Shown here: positions 8,266 to 17,323 of the stretch, in pieces
How the letters are laid out: each line of letters starts with the position of its first letter
Numbering within the stretch: position 1 is the stretch's first letter
Assembly (NCBI RefSeq): GCF_015155755.1
Contig: NZ_VWPI01000162.1
Coordinates: 1-62,826 of the forward strand
Length of the DNA: 62,826 nucleotides
Source of the DNA: Komagataeibacter sp. FXV3
GTDB taxonomy: Bacteria; Pseudomonadota; Alphaproteobacteria; Acetobacterales; Acetobacteraceae
Direction: 5' to 3'
Program-made: the position numbers and the translations under genes
The notes under the pieces: generated by a model
Told to the model about the DNA's origin: nothing
Databases searched by the model: none
Seen by the model: only the letters and a program-made list of their open reading frames with translations

Positions 8266-10624
8266 TGGAAACAGCTTTGCCAACGCAGCCCCCACGGCGG
8301 GCGGCGGCATTGTGGCCGGTGGCGCATCAGACAGCCTGCGGCATGAAAGTGCCGCCATGCATGTGCAGGGCAGCGCCACCTATATCGATGACCTGCCCGA
8401 ACCGCGCGGCACGCTGCATCTGGTCCCGGGGCTGGGCACGCGCGCCCATGCCCGCATCCTGTCCATGGACCTTGATGCCGTGCGTCAGGCGGACGGCGTG
8501 GTGGGTGTCTATACCGCCGCCGACATTCCCGGTGACAACCAGATCAGTCCTGTGGGCAAGGGGGACGAACCGCTTCTGGCCACGACCGAGGTCTCGTTTT
8601 ACGGCCAGCCACTGTTCGTGGTTGCCGCTACCACCCGTGGCGCCGCGCGCCGGGCAGTGCGTCTGGCGAAGGTGGAATACGAGGACCTTCCCGCCATCCT
8701 GAACGTGGCCGAGGCCCGTGCCGCTGGCAGCCCGCTGGTCTGGCGGCCGATGGAAATGAAGCGCGGCGACGTGGTGGCGGGCCTTGAACACGCGCCCCGC
8801 AGGCTGTCGGGCCGCGTGACCGTGGGCGGGCAGGAACATTTCTATCTTGAAGGGCAGGTCGCGCTGGCCCGACCGGGTGAGGAGGGGGAGATGCATGTCA
8901 CTTCATCCACTCAGCACCCGACCGAAACCCAGCACATGGTCGCCCATGTGCTGGACCGTCCCGCCAACCTGGTTACGGTCGAGGTCCGGCGCATGGGCGG
9001 TGGCTTTGGCGGCAAGGAAACGCAGGCCAATGCCTGTGCCTGCCTTGCCGCCCTGGTGGCTGAGCGCACCGGACGTGCGGCCAAGATGCGGCTGGACCGT
9101 GATGACGACATGACCATGACCGGCAAGCGGCATGATTTCGTCATTGATTACGATGTCGGCTTTACCGACGAAGGCCGGATCATTGCGGTGGACATGGTGC
9201 TGGCGGCGCGGTGCGGGTGGTCGGCCGACCTGTCCGGCCCGGTGATCGACCGCGCGCTGTTCCATGCCGACAACGCCTATTTCTATCCCGATGTGCGGCT
9301 GCGTTCCGAACCCCTGCGGACCAATACGCAGTCCAACACCGCCTATCGCGGTTTTGGCGGCCCGCAGGGTATTGTCGCGGCTGAACGCGTAATTGAGGAA
9401 ATCGCGTTCGCCACCGGCCTTGACCCGCTCATGGTGCGCCTGCGCAACGCCTACGGCACGCATGACCGCAACGTCACACCCTACAACATGGTGGTCGAGG
9501 ACTCGATCACCGCCGAACTGCTGCCCGAACTGGCGCGGCGCTGTCATTACGAAAAGCGGCGCGAAGCCTGCCGCGCGTTCAATGCCGGCAGCGCCTACCT
9601 GCGGCGTGGCATCGCGATCACGCCGGTCAAATTCGGTATTTCCTTCACCGCCACCCATTACAACCAGGCCGGTGCGCTGGTGCATGTCTATACCGACGGG
9701 TCGGTGCAGGTGAACCACGGCGGCACCGAAATGGGGCAGGGCCTGCATACCAAGATGGTGCAGGTCGTCATGCGCGAACTGGGGCTGGGCACGGATCAGG
9801 TGCGCATTACCGCCACCACGACCGGCAAGGTACCCAATACATCGGCCACGGCGGCGTCTTCCGGCGCGGACCTCAATGGCATGGCGGTGCTGGACGCGGT
9901 GCGCCGTATCAAGCGCAGGCTGGTGGAATTTGCGGCCGGCCACTGGAATGTGGGTGAAGACGAAGTCCGCTTCGCGCCCGATGGTGTGCATGTGGGGCAC
10001 AGGGTCATCGCATTTTCACACCTGACACGGCAGGCCTATTTCGCGCGCGTGTCCATGTCCGCCAACGGGTTTTACAAGACGCCGAAGATTTCATGGAACG
10101 GGGACACGGGGCAGGGCCGTCCGTTCTATTACTTCGCCTATGGCGCGGCCTGTTCGGAGGTCGTGATCGACCTGCTGACGGGTGAGATGAAGATCGACCG
10201 CGTGGATATCCTGCATGACGCGGGGCAGTCGCTGAACCCGGCGCTGGATATCGGTCAGATCGAAGGCGGCTTCGTGCAGGGGGCCGGATGGCTGACATGT
10301 GAGGAACTGGTCTGGGACAAGGCGGGTCGCCTGCGTACGCATGCGCCCAGCACATACAAGATCCCGGCCTGTTCTGATCGCCCGCGTGTGTTCAATGTCG
10401 AACTGCTGGAAAACGCACCTAACCGTGAACACACCATTTTCCGCTCCAAGGCAGTGGGGGAACCGCCCTTCGTGCATGGCGTATCGGTGCTGCAGGCGGT
10501 GTCCGATGCGCTGGCCAGTCTGGATGGTTATCGTACGTGCCCGCGGCTGGACGCGCCCGCCACGCCGGAAATGATCCTGCGCGTGGCCGAACGCATGCGG
10601 CACGGCAACCCGCCCGCCGCCTGA
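8258..10624 (+). CDS. xdhB: Xanthine dehydrogenase molybdopterin-binding subunit
   Basis: The large subunit, 788 residues, binds the molybdenum cofactor and purine substrate. The aldehyde/xanthine dehydrogenase a/b hammerhead domain is at the N terminus, then the cofactor domain with GGGFGGKE, the AYRGFGGPQG loop, GGTEMGQG and the C-terminal VGEPPF, whose glutamate is the catalytic base in the family. The start at 8258 (MADGNSF) is chosen because a GGGAGGA at 8244-8250 lies 7 bases before it; ATG at 8252 would be only 1 base from it. The frame is open further upstream but that part overlaps xdhA and has no family similarity. xdhC starts 5 bases after the stop. Confidence 0.95.
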   Translation: MADGNSFANAAPTAGGGIVAGGASDSLRHESAAMHVQGSATYIDDLPEPRGTLHLVPGLGTRAHARILSMDLDAVRQADGVVGVYTAADIPGDNQISPVGKGDEPLLATTEVSFYGQPLFVVAATTRGAARRAVRLAKVEYEDLPAILNVAEARAAGSPLVWRPMEMKRGDVVAGLEHAPRRLSGRVTVGGQEHFYLEGQVALARPGEEGEMHVTSSTQHPTETQHMVAHVLDRPANLVTVEVRRMGGGFGGKETQANACACLAALVAERTGRAAKMRLDRDDDMTMTGKRHDFVIDYDVGFTDEGRIIAVDMVLAARCGWSADLSGPVIDRALFHADNAYFYPDVRLRSEPLRTNTQSNTAYRGFGGPQGIVAAERVIEEIAFATGLDPLMVRLRNAYGTHDRNVTPYNMVVEDSITAELLPELARRCHYEKRREACRAFNAGSAYLRRGIAITPVKFGISFTATHYNQAGALVHVYTDGSVQVNHGGTEMGQGLHTKMVQVVMRELGLGTDQVRITATTTGKVPNTSATAASSGADLNGMAVLDAVRRIKRRLVEFAAGHWNVGEDEVRFAPDGVHVGHRVIAFSHLTRQAYFARVSMSANGFYKTPKISWNGDTGQGRPFYYFAYGAACSEVVIDLLTGEMKIDRVDILHDAGQSLNPALDIGQIEGGFVQGAGWLTCEELVWDKAGRLRTHAPSTYKIPACSDRPRVFNVELLENAPNREHTIFRSKAVGEPPFVHGVSVLQAVSDALASLDGYRTCPRLDAPATPEMILRVAERMRHGNPPAA

Positions 10625-10629
10625 CTGCC

Positions 10630-11484
10630 ATGAGCATGGAAATGCGTGCGGATCTGGTGCGATGGCGGCTGTCAGGCCGGCCGGTCGCCCGGATCAGTGT
10701 ATCGGATGCACGCGGGTCCACCCCGCGTGAGGCCGGGACCTTCATGCTGGTCACGCCCACGGAACAGTCCGGCACGATCGGCGGTGGCGATCTGGAATGG
10801 AACGCCATCCATCAGGCCCGCAGGCTACTGGAGACGGGCGGCCAGACACTGGTGCAGCGCATAAGCCTTGGCGGGAATTCGGGGCAGTGCTGCGGTGGTG
10901 AGGTCCAGCTGACCCTTGATGTGCCGGATTGTGCCGGGCTGGATGGTATCATGGCGCGGCTTGAGCATCTGCGCCGCACGCAGCCGCTGCTGCTGCTGTT
11001 TGGCGCGGGGCATGTGGGGCGCGCGCTGGCGCATGTGCTGGCCCCGCTGCCGCTGCGGCTGGCATGGTGCGATTCGCGCCCGCATGAATTCGGTCCCTCC
11101 ATCCCTCCGGGTGTTGCGGTGCATGATGATGGCGCATGGGAACCGCTTGTCGCCCACGCCCCACCGGGTTCCGGTGCGCTGGTGCTGACGCAGAGTCACG
11201 CGCTGGACAGCCTTATTGTTGCATCTCTCCTCGAACGGGGTGATTTTCGATATGTCGGGCTGATAGGCTCGCACACGAAACGCCGCCGGTTCGAGGCAGG
11301 CTTCCGCCAGATCGGCCTGCCCGAGGACCGGATCGCCGCCATGGTCTGCCCGATCGGGGATCGTGACATACGTGACAAACGGCCTGCCGTCATTGCCGCA
11401 TTGGTCGCGGCGGAAATCGTTACCCGCTTCCTGCATCCGGTGCAGGCAGGCGGTCATGCAAACGGGGATGACACCAGTCCATGA
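10630..11484 (+). CDS. xdhC: XdhC, molybdenum cofactor insertion chaperone
   Basis: A 284-residue XdhC/CoxI family protein. In the family it binds the molybdenum cofactor, promotes its sulfuration and delivers it to the XdhB subunit. N-terminal family motifs are DARGSTPREAG and GTIGGGDLEW; the C-terminal half is a Rossmann domain with LFGAGHVGRALAHVL and YVGLIGSHTKRRRF. The ATG at 10630, 5 bases after xdhB, gives the normal family start; the longer open frame lies within xdhB. It overlaps the following LysR gene by 4 bases (ATGA). Its product should act only in the cytoplasm together with XdhAB. Confidence 0.93.
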   Translation: MSMEMRADLVRWRLSGRPVARISVSDARGSTPREAGTFMLVTPTEQSGTIGGGDLEWNAIHQARRLLETGGQTLVQRISLGGNSGQCCGGEVQLTLDVPDCAGLDGIMARLEHLRRTQPLLLLFGAGHVGRALAHVLAPLPLRLAWCDSRPHEFGPSIPPGVAVHDDGAWEPLVAHAPPGSGALVLTQSHALDSLIVASLLERGDFRYVGLIGSHTKRRRFEAGFRQIGLPEDRIAAMVCPIGDRDIRDKRPAVIAALVAAEIVTRFLHPVQAGGHANGDDTSP

Positions 11485-12437
11485 ATGATCCGCTTTCCCG
11501 TACCCCCCGCATGATGCGGCTGCATGCGCGGGGCATTTCCTATTTCAATGCCGTGCGGGAATGCCGATCGATCCGGGAAGCCGCGCGCAGGCTGAACGTC
11601 ACGCCATCCGCCCTGACCCGCCAACTTGCGCAGATGGAAGCTGAAATCGGCGCGCCCCTGTTCGACCGCCTGCCCGATGGCATGGTCCTGACGGAGGTGG
11701 GTACGATCATGGCCCGCCATATCGTGACGGTGATGCAGGATGCCGCCCGGACGGAAGAACAGATCAACGCCCTGTCCGGCCGCCATGACGGGCGGCTGCG
11801 TATCATGGCGGTGGAAGGGATCGCGGGGCAATTGCTGCCCGCCCTGCTGGAACGCATCATTTCCGCCTATCCGTCCGTGGAACTGCATGTGGAAGTCGGC
11901 GCGCCCAAGACCATCGTATCCGCCCTCCAGGACGGGCGGGTGGATCTGGGCATCGCGTTTTCGCTGGCGCTGTATCCCGAACTGCGGCGTGTGGCGGTAG
12001 GGCATTTCCCGGTGGGTGCCGTGGTGCGCGCGGACCATCCGCTGGCGCATCTGCGCACTGTCACGGTGGAGGAATGCATCGCCTATCGCCTGATCCTGCC
12101 CACGCGCACGCTGTCGCTGTACCGTGTCATGGAACCCATGCTGCGCCCGTGGCAGGACAGGCTGAACGTAGTGTTGCAGACCGGGTCGATCGAACTGACC
12201 AACCGTATGGTGCGGGCCGGGGCCGGGCTGGCGTTCCAGTCACCGCTGGCGGTGGGCGTGCAGCCGGGACAGGACAGCCTGCGCCATGTGCCGCTGCGTG
12301 ACACGCGTGCGGTAACGGACCTTGGGGCATATGTGCGCGAATCGCGCTGGCTGCCGCCCCTGCTGGAAACCGTGATCGAGGAACTGCGGCTTGAACTGCG
12401 CCGCGTGCAGGGGGTCAGCGACGAACGGGTGGTCTGA
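11481..12437 (+). CDS. LysR-family transcriptional regulator of the purine cluster
   Basis: A 318-residue LysR-type regulator. The winged helix-turn-helix is at about 15-75 (SIREAARRLNVTPSALTRQLAQME), followed by a periplasmic-binding-protein-like effector domain from about 100 (GRLRIMAVEGIAGQLLPALL). It overlaps xdhC by 4 bases and therefore lies inside the catabolic operon instead of being divergent from it, which is less usual for the family and suggests autogenous control of the whole run. The effector is unknown; a purine or ureide intermediate is a reasonable inference from context. 172 bases separate it from the next gene, and those bases contain a perfect 12-base-pair hairpin. Confidence 0.88.
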   Translation: MNDPLSRTPRMMRLHARGISYFNAVRECRSIREAARRLNVTPSALTRQLAQMEAEIGAPLFDRLPDGMVLTEVGTIMARHIVTVMQDAARTEEQINALSGRHDGRLRIMAVEGIAGQLLPALLERIISAYPSVELHVEVGAPKTIVSALQDGRVDLGIAFSLALYPELRRVAVGHFPVGAVVRADHPLAHLRTVTVEECIAYRLILPTRTLSLYRVMEPMLRPWQDRLNVVLQTGSIELTNRMVRAGAGLAFQSPLAVGVQPGQDSLRHVPLRDTRAVTDLGAYVRESRWLPPLLETVIEELRLELRRVQGVSDERVV

Positions 12438-12541
12438 CCTTGCGTTGCGTTTTAGGCAACGGAACGGTCGAATCATTCTACTAGACGGAACACGTGGCGG
12501 ACTGATTAGATTTACCCATCATGGTGCGGTTGGGGACTATT

Positions 12542-12569
12542 CCGCATGGCGTCGGGGGACGCCATGCGG
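12542..12569 (+). promoter_or_regulatory. Perfect 12-bp hairpin between lysR and the monooxygenase gene
   Basis: CCGCATGGCGTC at 12542-12553 is followed by a GGGG loop and the exact complement at 12558-12569, 40 bases before the ATG of the next gene. There is no U run after it, so it is not a standard intrinsic terminator. It may be an RNA structure in the leader that limits read-through or protects an mRNA end, or a protein-binding palindrome. Confidence 0.55.
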
Positions 12570-12609
12570 GCTGCATCGACAAACAGTAAAACATGATGGG
12601 AACCCGCAG

Positions 12610-14067
12610 ATGGACACCACAACGCCGCCGAATGCCGGGATGGATAGCGGGCTTGCAGCCCTTGATGCGGCGGTGCGCCGGGATCTGGAAATCATCCGCT
12701 ATCCCCGCAAGGAATGGGTTCCCCCCATGGAACGTGACGGCCAGCGCGTGCTGGACGTGGCCATTATCGGGGCGGGGCAGGGCGGTCTTGCCACGGCCTT
12801 CGCGCTCAAGCGCAACAACATCACCAATGTCCGGATTTTCGACCGTGCGGCAAAGGGTGGCGAAGGTCCGTGGGTGACATTCGCGCGCATGATCACGCTG
12901 CGCACGCCCAAATACGTGACCGGCCCCGACCTTGGCGTGCCCTCGCTTACGCCGCGTTCGTGGTACGAGGCACAGTATGGGGCCGAAGCGTGGGAAAAGC
13001 TGGACAAGATCCCGCGCGGGCAGTGGCAGGATTATCTGGACTGGTACCGCGACATCCTGAAGCTGCCGGTCGCCAATGATCATGATTTCCAGGGTGTTGC
13101 ATGGGAAGATGGCCTGCTGCGCCTGACCTTCCGCCGTCCGGACGGGTCCACCCATGTGCATTATGCCCGCAAGCTGGTGCTGGCCACCGGGATTGAGGGC
13201 TGTGGTTCGTGGCATGTGCCCGATTTCATCCGTGATGGCCTGCCGCGCGCACGTTATGCCCATACGTCGGAAAACATCGATTTCGCGGCGTTGAAGGGCA
13301 AGCGCATTGGCGTGCTGGGGGCCGGGGCTTCCGCATTCGACAACGCGGCCACGGCACTGGAAGATGGTGCGGGCAGTGTGACGCTGTGCCTGCGGCGCAA
13401 GGAAATCCCGTCCATCAACCCGTACCGGTGGATGGAGAATACAGGCTTCCTCGCCTACTACCCCGCCCTGTCGGATGACCTGCGCTGGGGCTTCATGCGC
13501 CGGATATTCGAACTCAACCAGCCGCCGCCGCAGGATACGTTCTGGCGCTGCCGCCGGCATGAAAACTTCTCCTTCCGCACCGGATGCCCGTGGACGGGCG
13601 CGCGCATGGATGGGGATGAGATCGTGGTCGATTCGCCCACCGGGGAAATGCGTTTCGATTTCGTGATCATCGGTACCGGGTTCACGACCGACCTGTCGCG
13701 CCGGCCGGAAACGCAGTCCTTTGCCCCTTCCGTCGCCCTGTGGGGCGATCGCTATACCGCGCCAGCAGGGTCGGAAAGCGCCGTGCTGGAAAGCTATCCC
13801 TACCTGGGTGAAAACTACCAGTTCCTGCCGCGCCGGGCGGATGACGTGCTGGCACCCATGCTGGCGAACATCCACAACTTCACGTTCTCGGCAACACCCA
13901 GCATGGGACTGTCGGGGGCGTCGATCAGCGGTATGCGCTTTGGCGTGGAACGCCTGGCCCACGGGCTGGGGCGTGACCTGTATGTAGCCGATGGCAGGCA
14001 GCACCTTGAAAGTCTGCTGGCCTATGACGTGCCGGAACTGGTCAGTCTCGATCCTCCTGTTGCATGA
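12610..14067 (+). CDS. FAD/NAD(P)H flavoprotein monooxygenase, candidate urate hydroxylase
   Basis: A 485-residue flavoprotein with two dinucleotide-binding motifs, GAGQGGLATAFAL near 53-65 (FAD) and GVLGAGASAFDNAATAL near 235-251 (NAD(P)H), as in flavin-containing and Baeyer-Villiger-type monooxygenases. It is not HpxO-like (that family has one N-terminal Rossmann motif and is shorter). ATG at 12610 is preferred, preceded by GATGGG; the open frame extends upstream without similarity to anything I recognise. It lies between xdhABC and genes that act after 5-hydroxyisourate, and no uricase, PuuD or HpxO is present here. A non-homologous flavoprotein urate hydroxylase, HpyO, is known from Xanthomonas, so a urate-oxidising role is a fair hypothesis, not a demonstrated one. 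It could instead be an unrelated N- or Baeyer-Villiger monooxygenase. Confidence 0.7.
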   Translation: MDTTTPPNAGMDSGLAALDAAVRRDLEIIRYPRKEWVPPMERDGQRVLDVAIIGAGQGGLATAFALKRNNITNVRIFDRAAKGGEGPWVTFARMITLRTPKYVTGPDLGVPSLTPRSWYEAQYGAEAWEKLDKIPRGQWQDYLDWYRDILKLPVANDHDFQGVAWEDGLLRLTFRRPDGSTHVHYARKLVLATGIEGCGSWHVPDFIRDGLPRARYAHTSENIDFAALKGKRIGVLGAGASAFDNAATALEDGAGSVTLCLRRKEIPSINPYRWMENTGFLAYYPALSDDLRWGFMRRIFELNQPPPQDTFWRCRRHENFSFRTGCPWTGARMDGDEIVVDSPTGEMRFDFVIIGTGFTTDLSRRPETQSFAPSVALWGDRYTAPAGSESAVLESYPYLGENYQFLPRRADDVLAPMLANIHNFTFSATPSMGLSGASISGMRFGVERLAHGLGRDLYVADGRQHLESLLAYDVPELVSLDPPVA

Positions 14068-14110
14068 TGCATCCCGGGTAGATTCATCCATTCGGGAGAG
14101 AGTTGAGTAG

Positions 14111-14347
14111 ATGAGCAGCGCAGCACGCCTTTCCCCTTCCGCGCCGGGTCTTTCCGGCGCGGGGGGGCATGATGACCGCAAGGTTCCCCCCGTGGCCGAC
14201 ATGGCGCGGATTATCGACCTGTCCATTCCGGCCGCCTGTATGCCTGATGTGGTGGCGAATACCGCCCTGCTGCATGGTTATGCCGATCTGGTCGGCAGCT
14301 TTGCGCTGCCTGATGACTGTGAACCTGCCTATGAGTACGTGCCATGA
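14111..14347 (+). CDS. hpxX: HpxX/AtzG-like small subunit (DUF4089)
   Basis: A 78-residue acidic protein with a DUF4089-like helical region at about 29-70 (VADMARIIDLSIP, ALLHGYADLVGSFALP). In the AtzE amidase a small subunit of this type, AtzG, is needed for a stable enzyme, and hpxX is the equivalent gene next to hpxY in Klebsiella purine clusters. Here too it sits directly before the amidase gene and overlaps it by 4 bases, which supports a 1:1 complex. The first 28 residues are low-complexity (Ser/Ala/Gly/Pro) and have no visible motif. GGGAGAG lies about 16 bases upstream of the ATG. Confidence 0.75.
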   Translation: MSSAARLSPSAPGLSGAGGHDDRKVPPVADMARIIDLSIPAACMPDVVANTALLHGYADLVGSFALPDDCEPAYEYVP

Positions 14348-15717
14348 CCGTTCATGGGCACAAGATGGGTGCGGCCCTTGCCATCGCGGCGGATGTGCGC
14401 GCAGGCCGCCGCAGGGCCGTATCGGTCGTGACGGAGGTGATCGCGGATATCGAAGCCCGTGACACCCGATTTAACAGTGTCACCCGCATTCTCGGTCCCG
14501 CCGCCGTGGCGCAGGCCGAGGATGTGGACAAGGCCATTGCCGCTGGCCGCGATCCCGGCCCGCTGGCGGGCGTGCCCTTTGGGGTGAAGGACCTGTTTGA
14601 CGTTCGTGGCGAAGTGACCACGGCAGGGTCCATCGTGCTGCGCGACAACCTGCCCGCCACGTGTGACGCGGTTGTGGTCCAACGCCTGCGGGCCGCGGGC
14701 GCTGTGCCGGTCGCGACCCTGAACATGGATGAATTCGCCTACGGCTTTTCCACCGAAAACGCCCATACCGGCACGACACGCAACCCGCATGACACCGCGC
14801 GCCTGGCCGGTGGGTCATCGGGCGGGTCGGCGGCGTCGGTTGCGGCTGGCCTGCTGCCGTTCACGCTGGGGTCGGACACCAACGGGTCCATCCGCATCCC
14901 GTCCTCGCTGTGCGGGGTATGGGGGCTGAAGCCGACCTATGGGCAGATGCCGCTGGGAGGTGTCTATCCGTTCGTGGCCAGTCTGGATGTGGTTGGCCCC
15001 ATGGCCGACACGGTGGAGGACCTGCGGGCGGTTTACACCATCATGGCCGGTGGCGCCCCGGTGGGCGAACCCGATGTGGGTGATGTGCGCGTGGCCCGCC
15101 TTGGTGGCTGGTTTGCAAACAATATCAGCACGGAACTGACGGCGGGTATTGATGCCGTCATGGCGCATCTGGGCCAGGACCAGGTGATCGAACTGCCTGA
15201 AGTCGCGCGTGCGCGGGCATCCGCCTTCCTGATCAGTGCGGCGGAGGGGGGCAACCTGCACCTTGCACGCCTGCGGCGGCGGTCCATGCAGTATGATCCC
15301 GCAACCCGCGGGCGGCTTATGGCCGGGGCCATGCTGCCGGCGGCAACATTCGTACAGGCGCAACGTTTCCGTCGCTGGTTCCGTGACCATGTGCATGCTG
15401 CCCTGGCCCATGCGGATGTGCTGATCGCACCCACTACGGTGGGCGTCGCGCCGCGTATTGACCAGCCATCCATCGTGGTGGATGGCAGGACGGTTTCCGC
15501 CCGCGCCAATCTTGGCATCTTTACGCAGCCGATCAGCCTTGCGGGCCTGCCGGTTCTGGCGGCGCCGCTGGCGGTGGACGGCCTGCCGCTGGGCATCCAG
15601 CTTATTGGCGCGCCGGGCGGGGAGGCAAAGCTGTTTGCCGTAGCCGCCGAACTGCAGCGCGCGGGGCTTGCCGCCTGTCGCCCACTTGATGCGGGATATG
15701 CACGGAAGGACAGCTGA
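14344..15717 (+). CDS. hpxY: Amidase-signature hydrolase, HpxY/AtzE family
   Basis: A 457-residue amidase-signature enzyme, distantly related to GatA. The Ser-cisSer-Lys triad can be read as K82 (GVPFGVKDLFDV), S158 (AGGSSGGSAA) and S182 (NGSIRIPS). AtzE, its characterised relative, deaminates 1-carboxybiuret. In this cluster the chemically similar ureide is oxalurate, the product of the PucG-type aminotransferase two genes on, so hydrolysis of oxalurate or a nearby intermediate is a plausible inference. Overlaps hpxX by 4 bases and the next gene by 1 base (TGATG), with AAGGA before that junction. Automated pipelines may call it Asp-tRNA(Asn)/Glu-tRNA(Gln) amidotransferase A, which the gene context contradicts. 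Confidence 0.82.
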   Translation: MTVHGHKMGAALAIAADVRAGRRRAVSVVTEVIADIEARDTRFNSVTRILGPAAVAQAEDVDKAIAAGRDPGPLAGVPFGVKDLFDVRGEVTTAGSIVLRDNLPATCDAVVVQRLRAAGAVPVATLNMDEFAYGFSTENAHTGTTRNPHDTARLAGGSSGGSAASVAAGLLPFTLGSDTNGSIRIPSSLCGVWGLKPTYGQMPLGGVYPFVASLDVVGPMADTVEDLRAVYTIMAGGAPVGEPDVGDVRVARLGGWFANNISTELTAGIDAVMAHLGQDQVIELPEVARARASAFLISAAEGGNLHLARLRRRSMQYDPATRGRLMAGAMLPAATFVQAQRFRRWFRDHVHAALAHADVLIAPTTVGVAPRIDQPSIVVDGRTVSARANLGIFTQPISLAGLPVLAAPLAVDGLPLGIQLIGAPGGEAKLFAVAAELQRAGLAACRPLDAGYARKDS

Positions 15718-17309
15718 TGCTGAACACGCCGCGTTCATGCCGGGGGATGGTGACATCCCCCCACCATCTGGCCAGCCAAGCCGGGCTTGATGTGCTCAAG
15801 GCCGGTGGGACGGCGCTGGAAGCCGCAGTCGCGACGGCAGCCGCGCTGGCCGTGGTCTATCCGCACATGACCGGTATCGGTGGTGACGCGTTCTGGCTGA
15901 CCATGTGGCCCGATGGACGGGTGGAAACCATTGACGCCTGCGGGGCTGCGGCACAGAAGGCCGATGCCGGTTTTTACCATGCGGCAGGGCTGGATGCGAT
16001 TCCGTGGCGTGGGCCGCTGGCGGCCAATACCGTGGCGGGCACCGTTTCGGGCTGGGATCTGGCACTGTCATGGAGCCACGCGATGGCGCCCGCCCTGCCA
16101 CTGGGCCGCGTATTGCGTGATGCGATGTTCTATGCCGAACAGGGCGTGCCCGTTACCGACAGCGCAGCCGGGATCACGGCTGAAAAAGCTGGTGAACTGA
16201 AGGATGTTCCCGGTTTCGCGGACCTGTTCATGCCCGGCGGCAGACTGCCGCAGCCCGGCGACATCCTGCACAATCCGCGTCTGGCCAACACGTTGCGGCA
16301 ACTGGCGGATGAAGGCCTGTCGAGCTTTTATCGCGGCAATGTCGCACGTGAACTGGCCGCCGACCTGCATGACCTTGGCAGCCCGCTGGCCCTTGCGGAC
16401 CTGCAGGCACACAGGGCCACCCACCAGCCAGCCTTGCATGCCCGTATTAACGGGGCGGACCTGTATAACATGGCGCCCCCGACACAGGGCGTGGCATCGC
16501 TTCTGATCCTGGCGCTGTTCGACCGGCTGAAGGCAGCGAAGGCGGATGATTTCGATTACCTGCACGGGCTGGTCGAAGCGACAAAGCAGGCCTTCCGTTA
16601 CCGCGATACCCATGTGGGTGATCCCGCCTACATGACCGTGCAGGCACAGGATATCCTTGATGACCGCAGGGCACTGGACCACATGGCCGCCAGCATCGAC
16701 CCCAACCGGGCCGCCCCGTGGCCATGGCCGTCACAGGCAGGCGATACGGTGTGGCTGGGCGTGATTGATTCCGACGGTCTGGCCGTCAGCATGATCCAGA
16801 GCCTGTATTTCGAATACGGATCGGGCATCGTGCTGCCGCGCACCGGCGTGATCTGGCAGAACCGTGGCACCAGCTTCGGTCTTGACCCGCAGGGCTGGAA
16901 TGGCCTGCGCCCCGGTCGCAAGCCGTTCCATACGCTCAACCCCGCCGGTGCCCGTTTCGATGACGGGCGCACCATGGTCTATGGCACCATGGGGGGGGAG
17001 GGACAGCCGCAGACACAGGCCGCCATCTTCACCCGTTATGCGCGCTACGGCATGGAACTGCAGGAAGCGGTCACCGCGCCGCGCTGGCTGCTGGGGCGCA
17101 CATGGGGCGAAAGCAGTGTCAGCCTGAAATACGAAGACCGCTTTGATCCCGAAGTGATTGCCCGGATGCAGGCTGCGGGCCACCAGATGGAACGCGTCGC
17201 ACCGTTTTCTTCCAAGATGGGCCATGCGGGCGCGCTGGTGCGCCATGCCTCCGGCCTGCTGGAAGGGGCGACCGATCCGCGCAGCGACGGGTGTGTCGCG
17301 GCATGGTAA
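15717..17309 (+). CDS. hpxW: Gamma-glutamyltransferase-like oxamate amidohydrolase, HpxW family
   Basis: A 530-residue N-terminal-nucleophile hydrolase of the gamma-glutamyltransferase superfamily. It should cleave itself before T344 in AGDTVWLGVID to expose the catalytic threonine; the beta-subunit then continues with FEYGSGIVLPRTGV and the GEGQPQ loop. Unlike periplasmic glutathione-degrading GGTs, it has no signal peptide, matching HpxW, shown in Klebsiella to hydrolyse oxamate to oxalate and ammonia. Its place after hpxX-hpxY and before allantoate amidohydrolase supports that role. The DTVW nucleophile context differs from the TTHF of classical GGT. A GGT label from automated annotation would probably mislead. 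Confidence 0.82.
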   Translation: MLNTPRSCRGMVTSPHHLASQAGLDVLKAGGTALEAAVATAAALAVVYPHMTGIGGDAFWLTMWPDGRVETIDACGAAAQKADAGFYHAAGLDAIPWRGPLAANTVAGTVSGWDLALSWSHAMAPALPLGRVLRDAMFYAEQGVPVTDSAAGITAEKAGELKDVPGFADLFMPGGRLPQPGDILHNPRLANTLRQLADEGLSSFYRGNVARELAADLHDLGSPLALADLQAHRATHQPALHARINGADLYNMAPPTQGVASLLILALFDRLKAAKADDFDYLHGLVEATKQAFRYRDTHVGDPAYMTVQAQDILDDRRALDHMAASIDPNRAAPWPWPSQAGDTVWLGVIDSDGLAVSMIQSLYFEYGSGIVLPRTGVIWQNRGTSFGLDPQGWNGLRPGRKPFHTLNPAGARFDDGRTMVYGTMGGEGQPQTQAAIFTRYARYGMELQEAVTAPRWLLGRTWGESSVSLKYEDRFDPEVIARMQAAGHQMERVAPFSSKMGHAGALVRHASGLLEGATDPRSDGCVAAW

Positions 17310-17323
17310 CGCAGGCAGGCAAC

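Noticed and set aside
6571-8379. Long open frame (602 codons) on the - strand opposite xdhA
   Set aside because: xdhA is an unmistakable gene on the other strand; long antisense frames are expected in GC-rich DNA, and the translated product shows no domain.
12481-14226. - strand open frame (581 codons) opposite the monooxygenase
   Set aside because: Same reason: complete overlap with a real gene and no recognisable motif.
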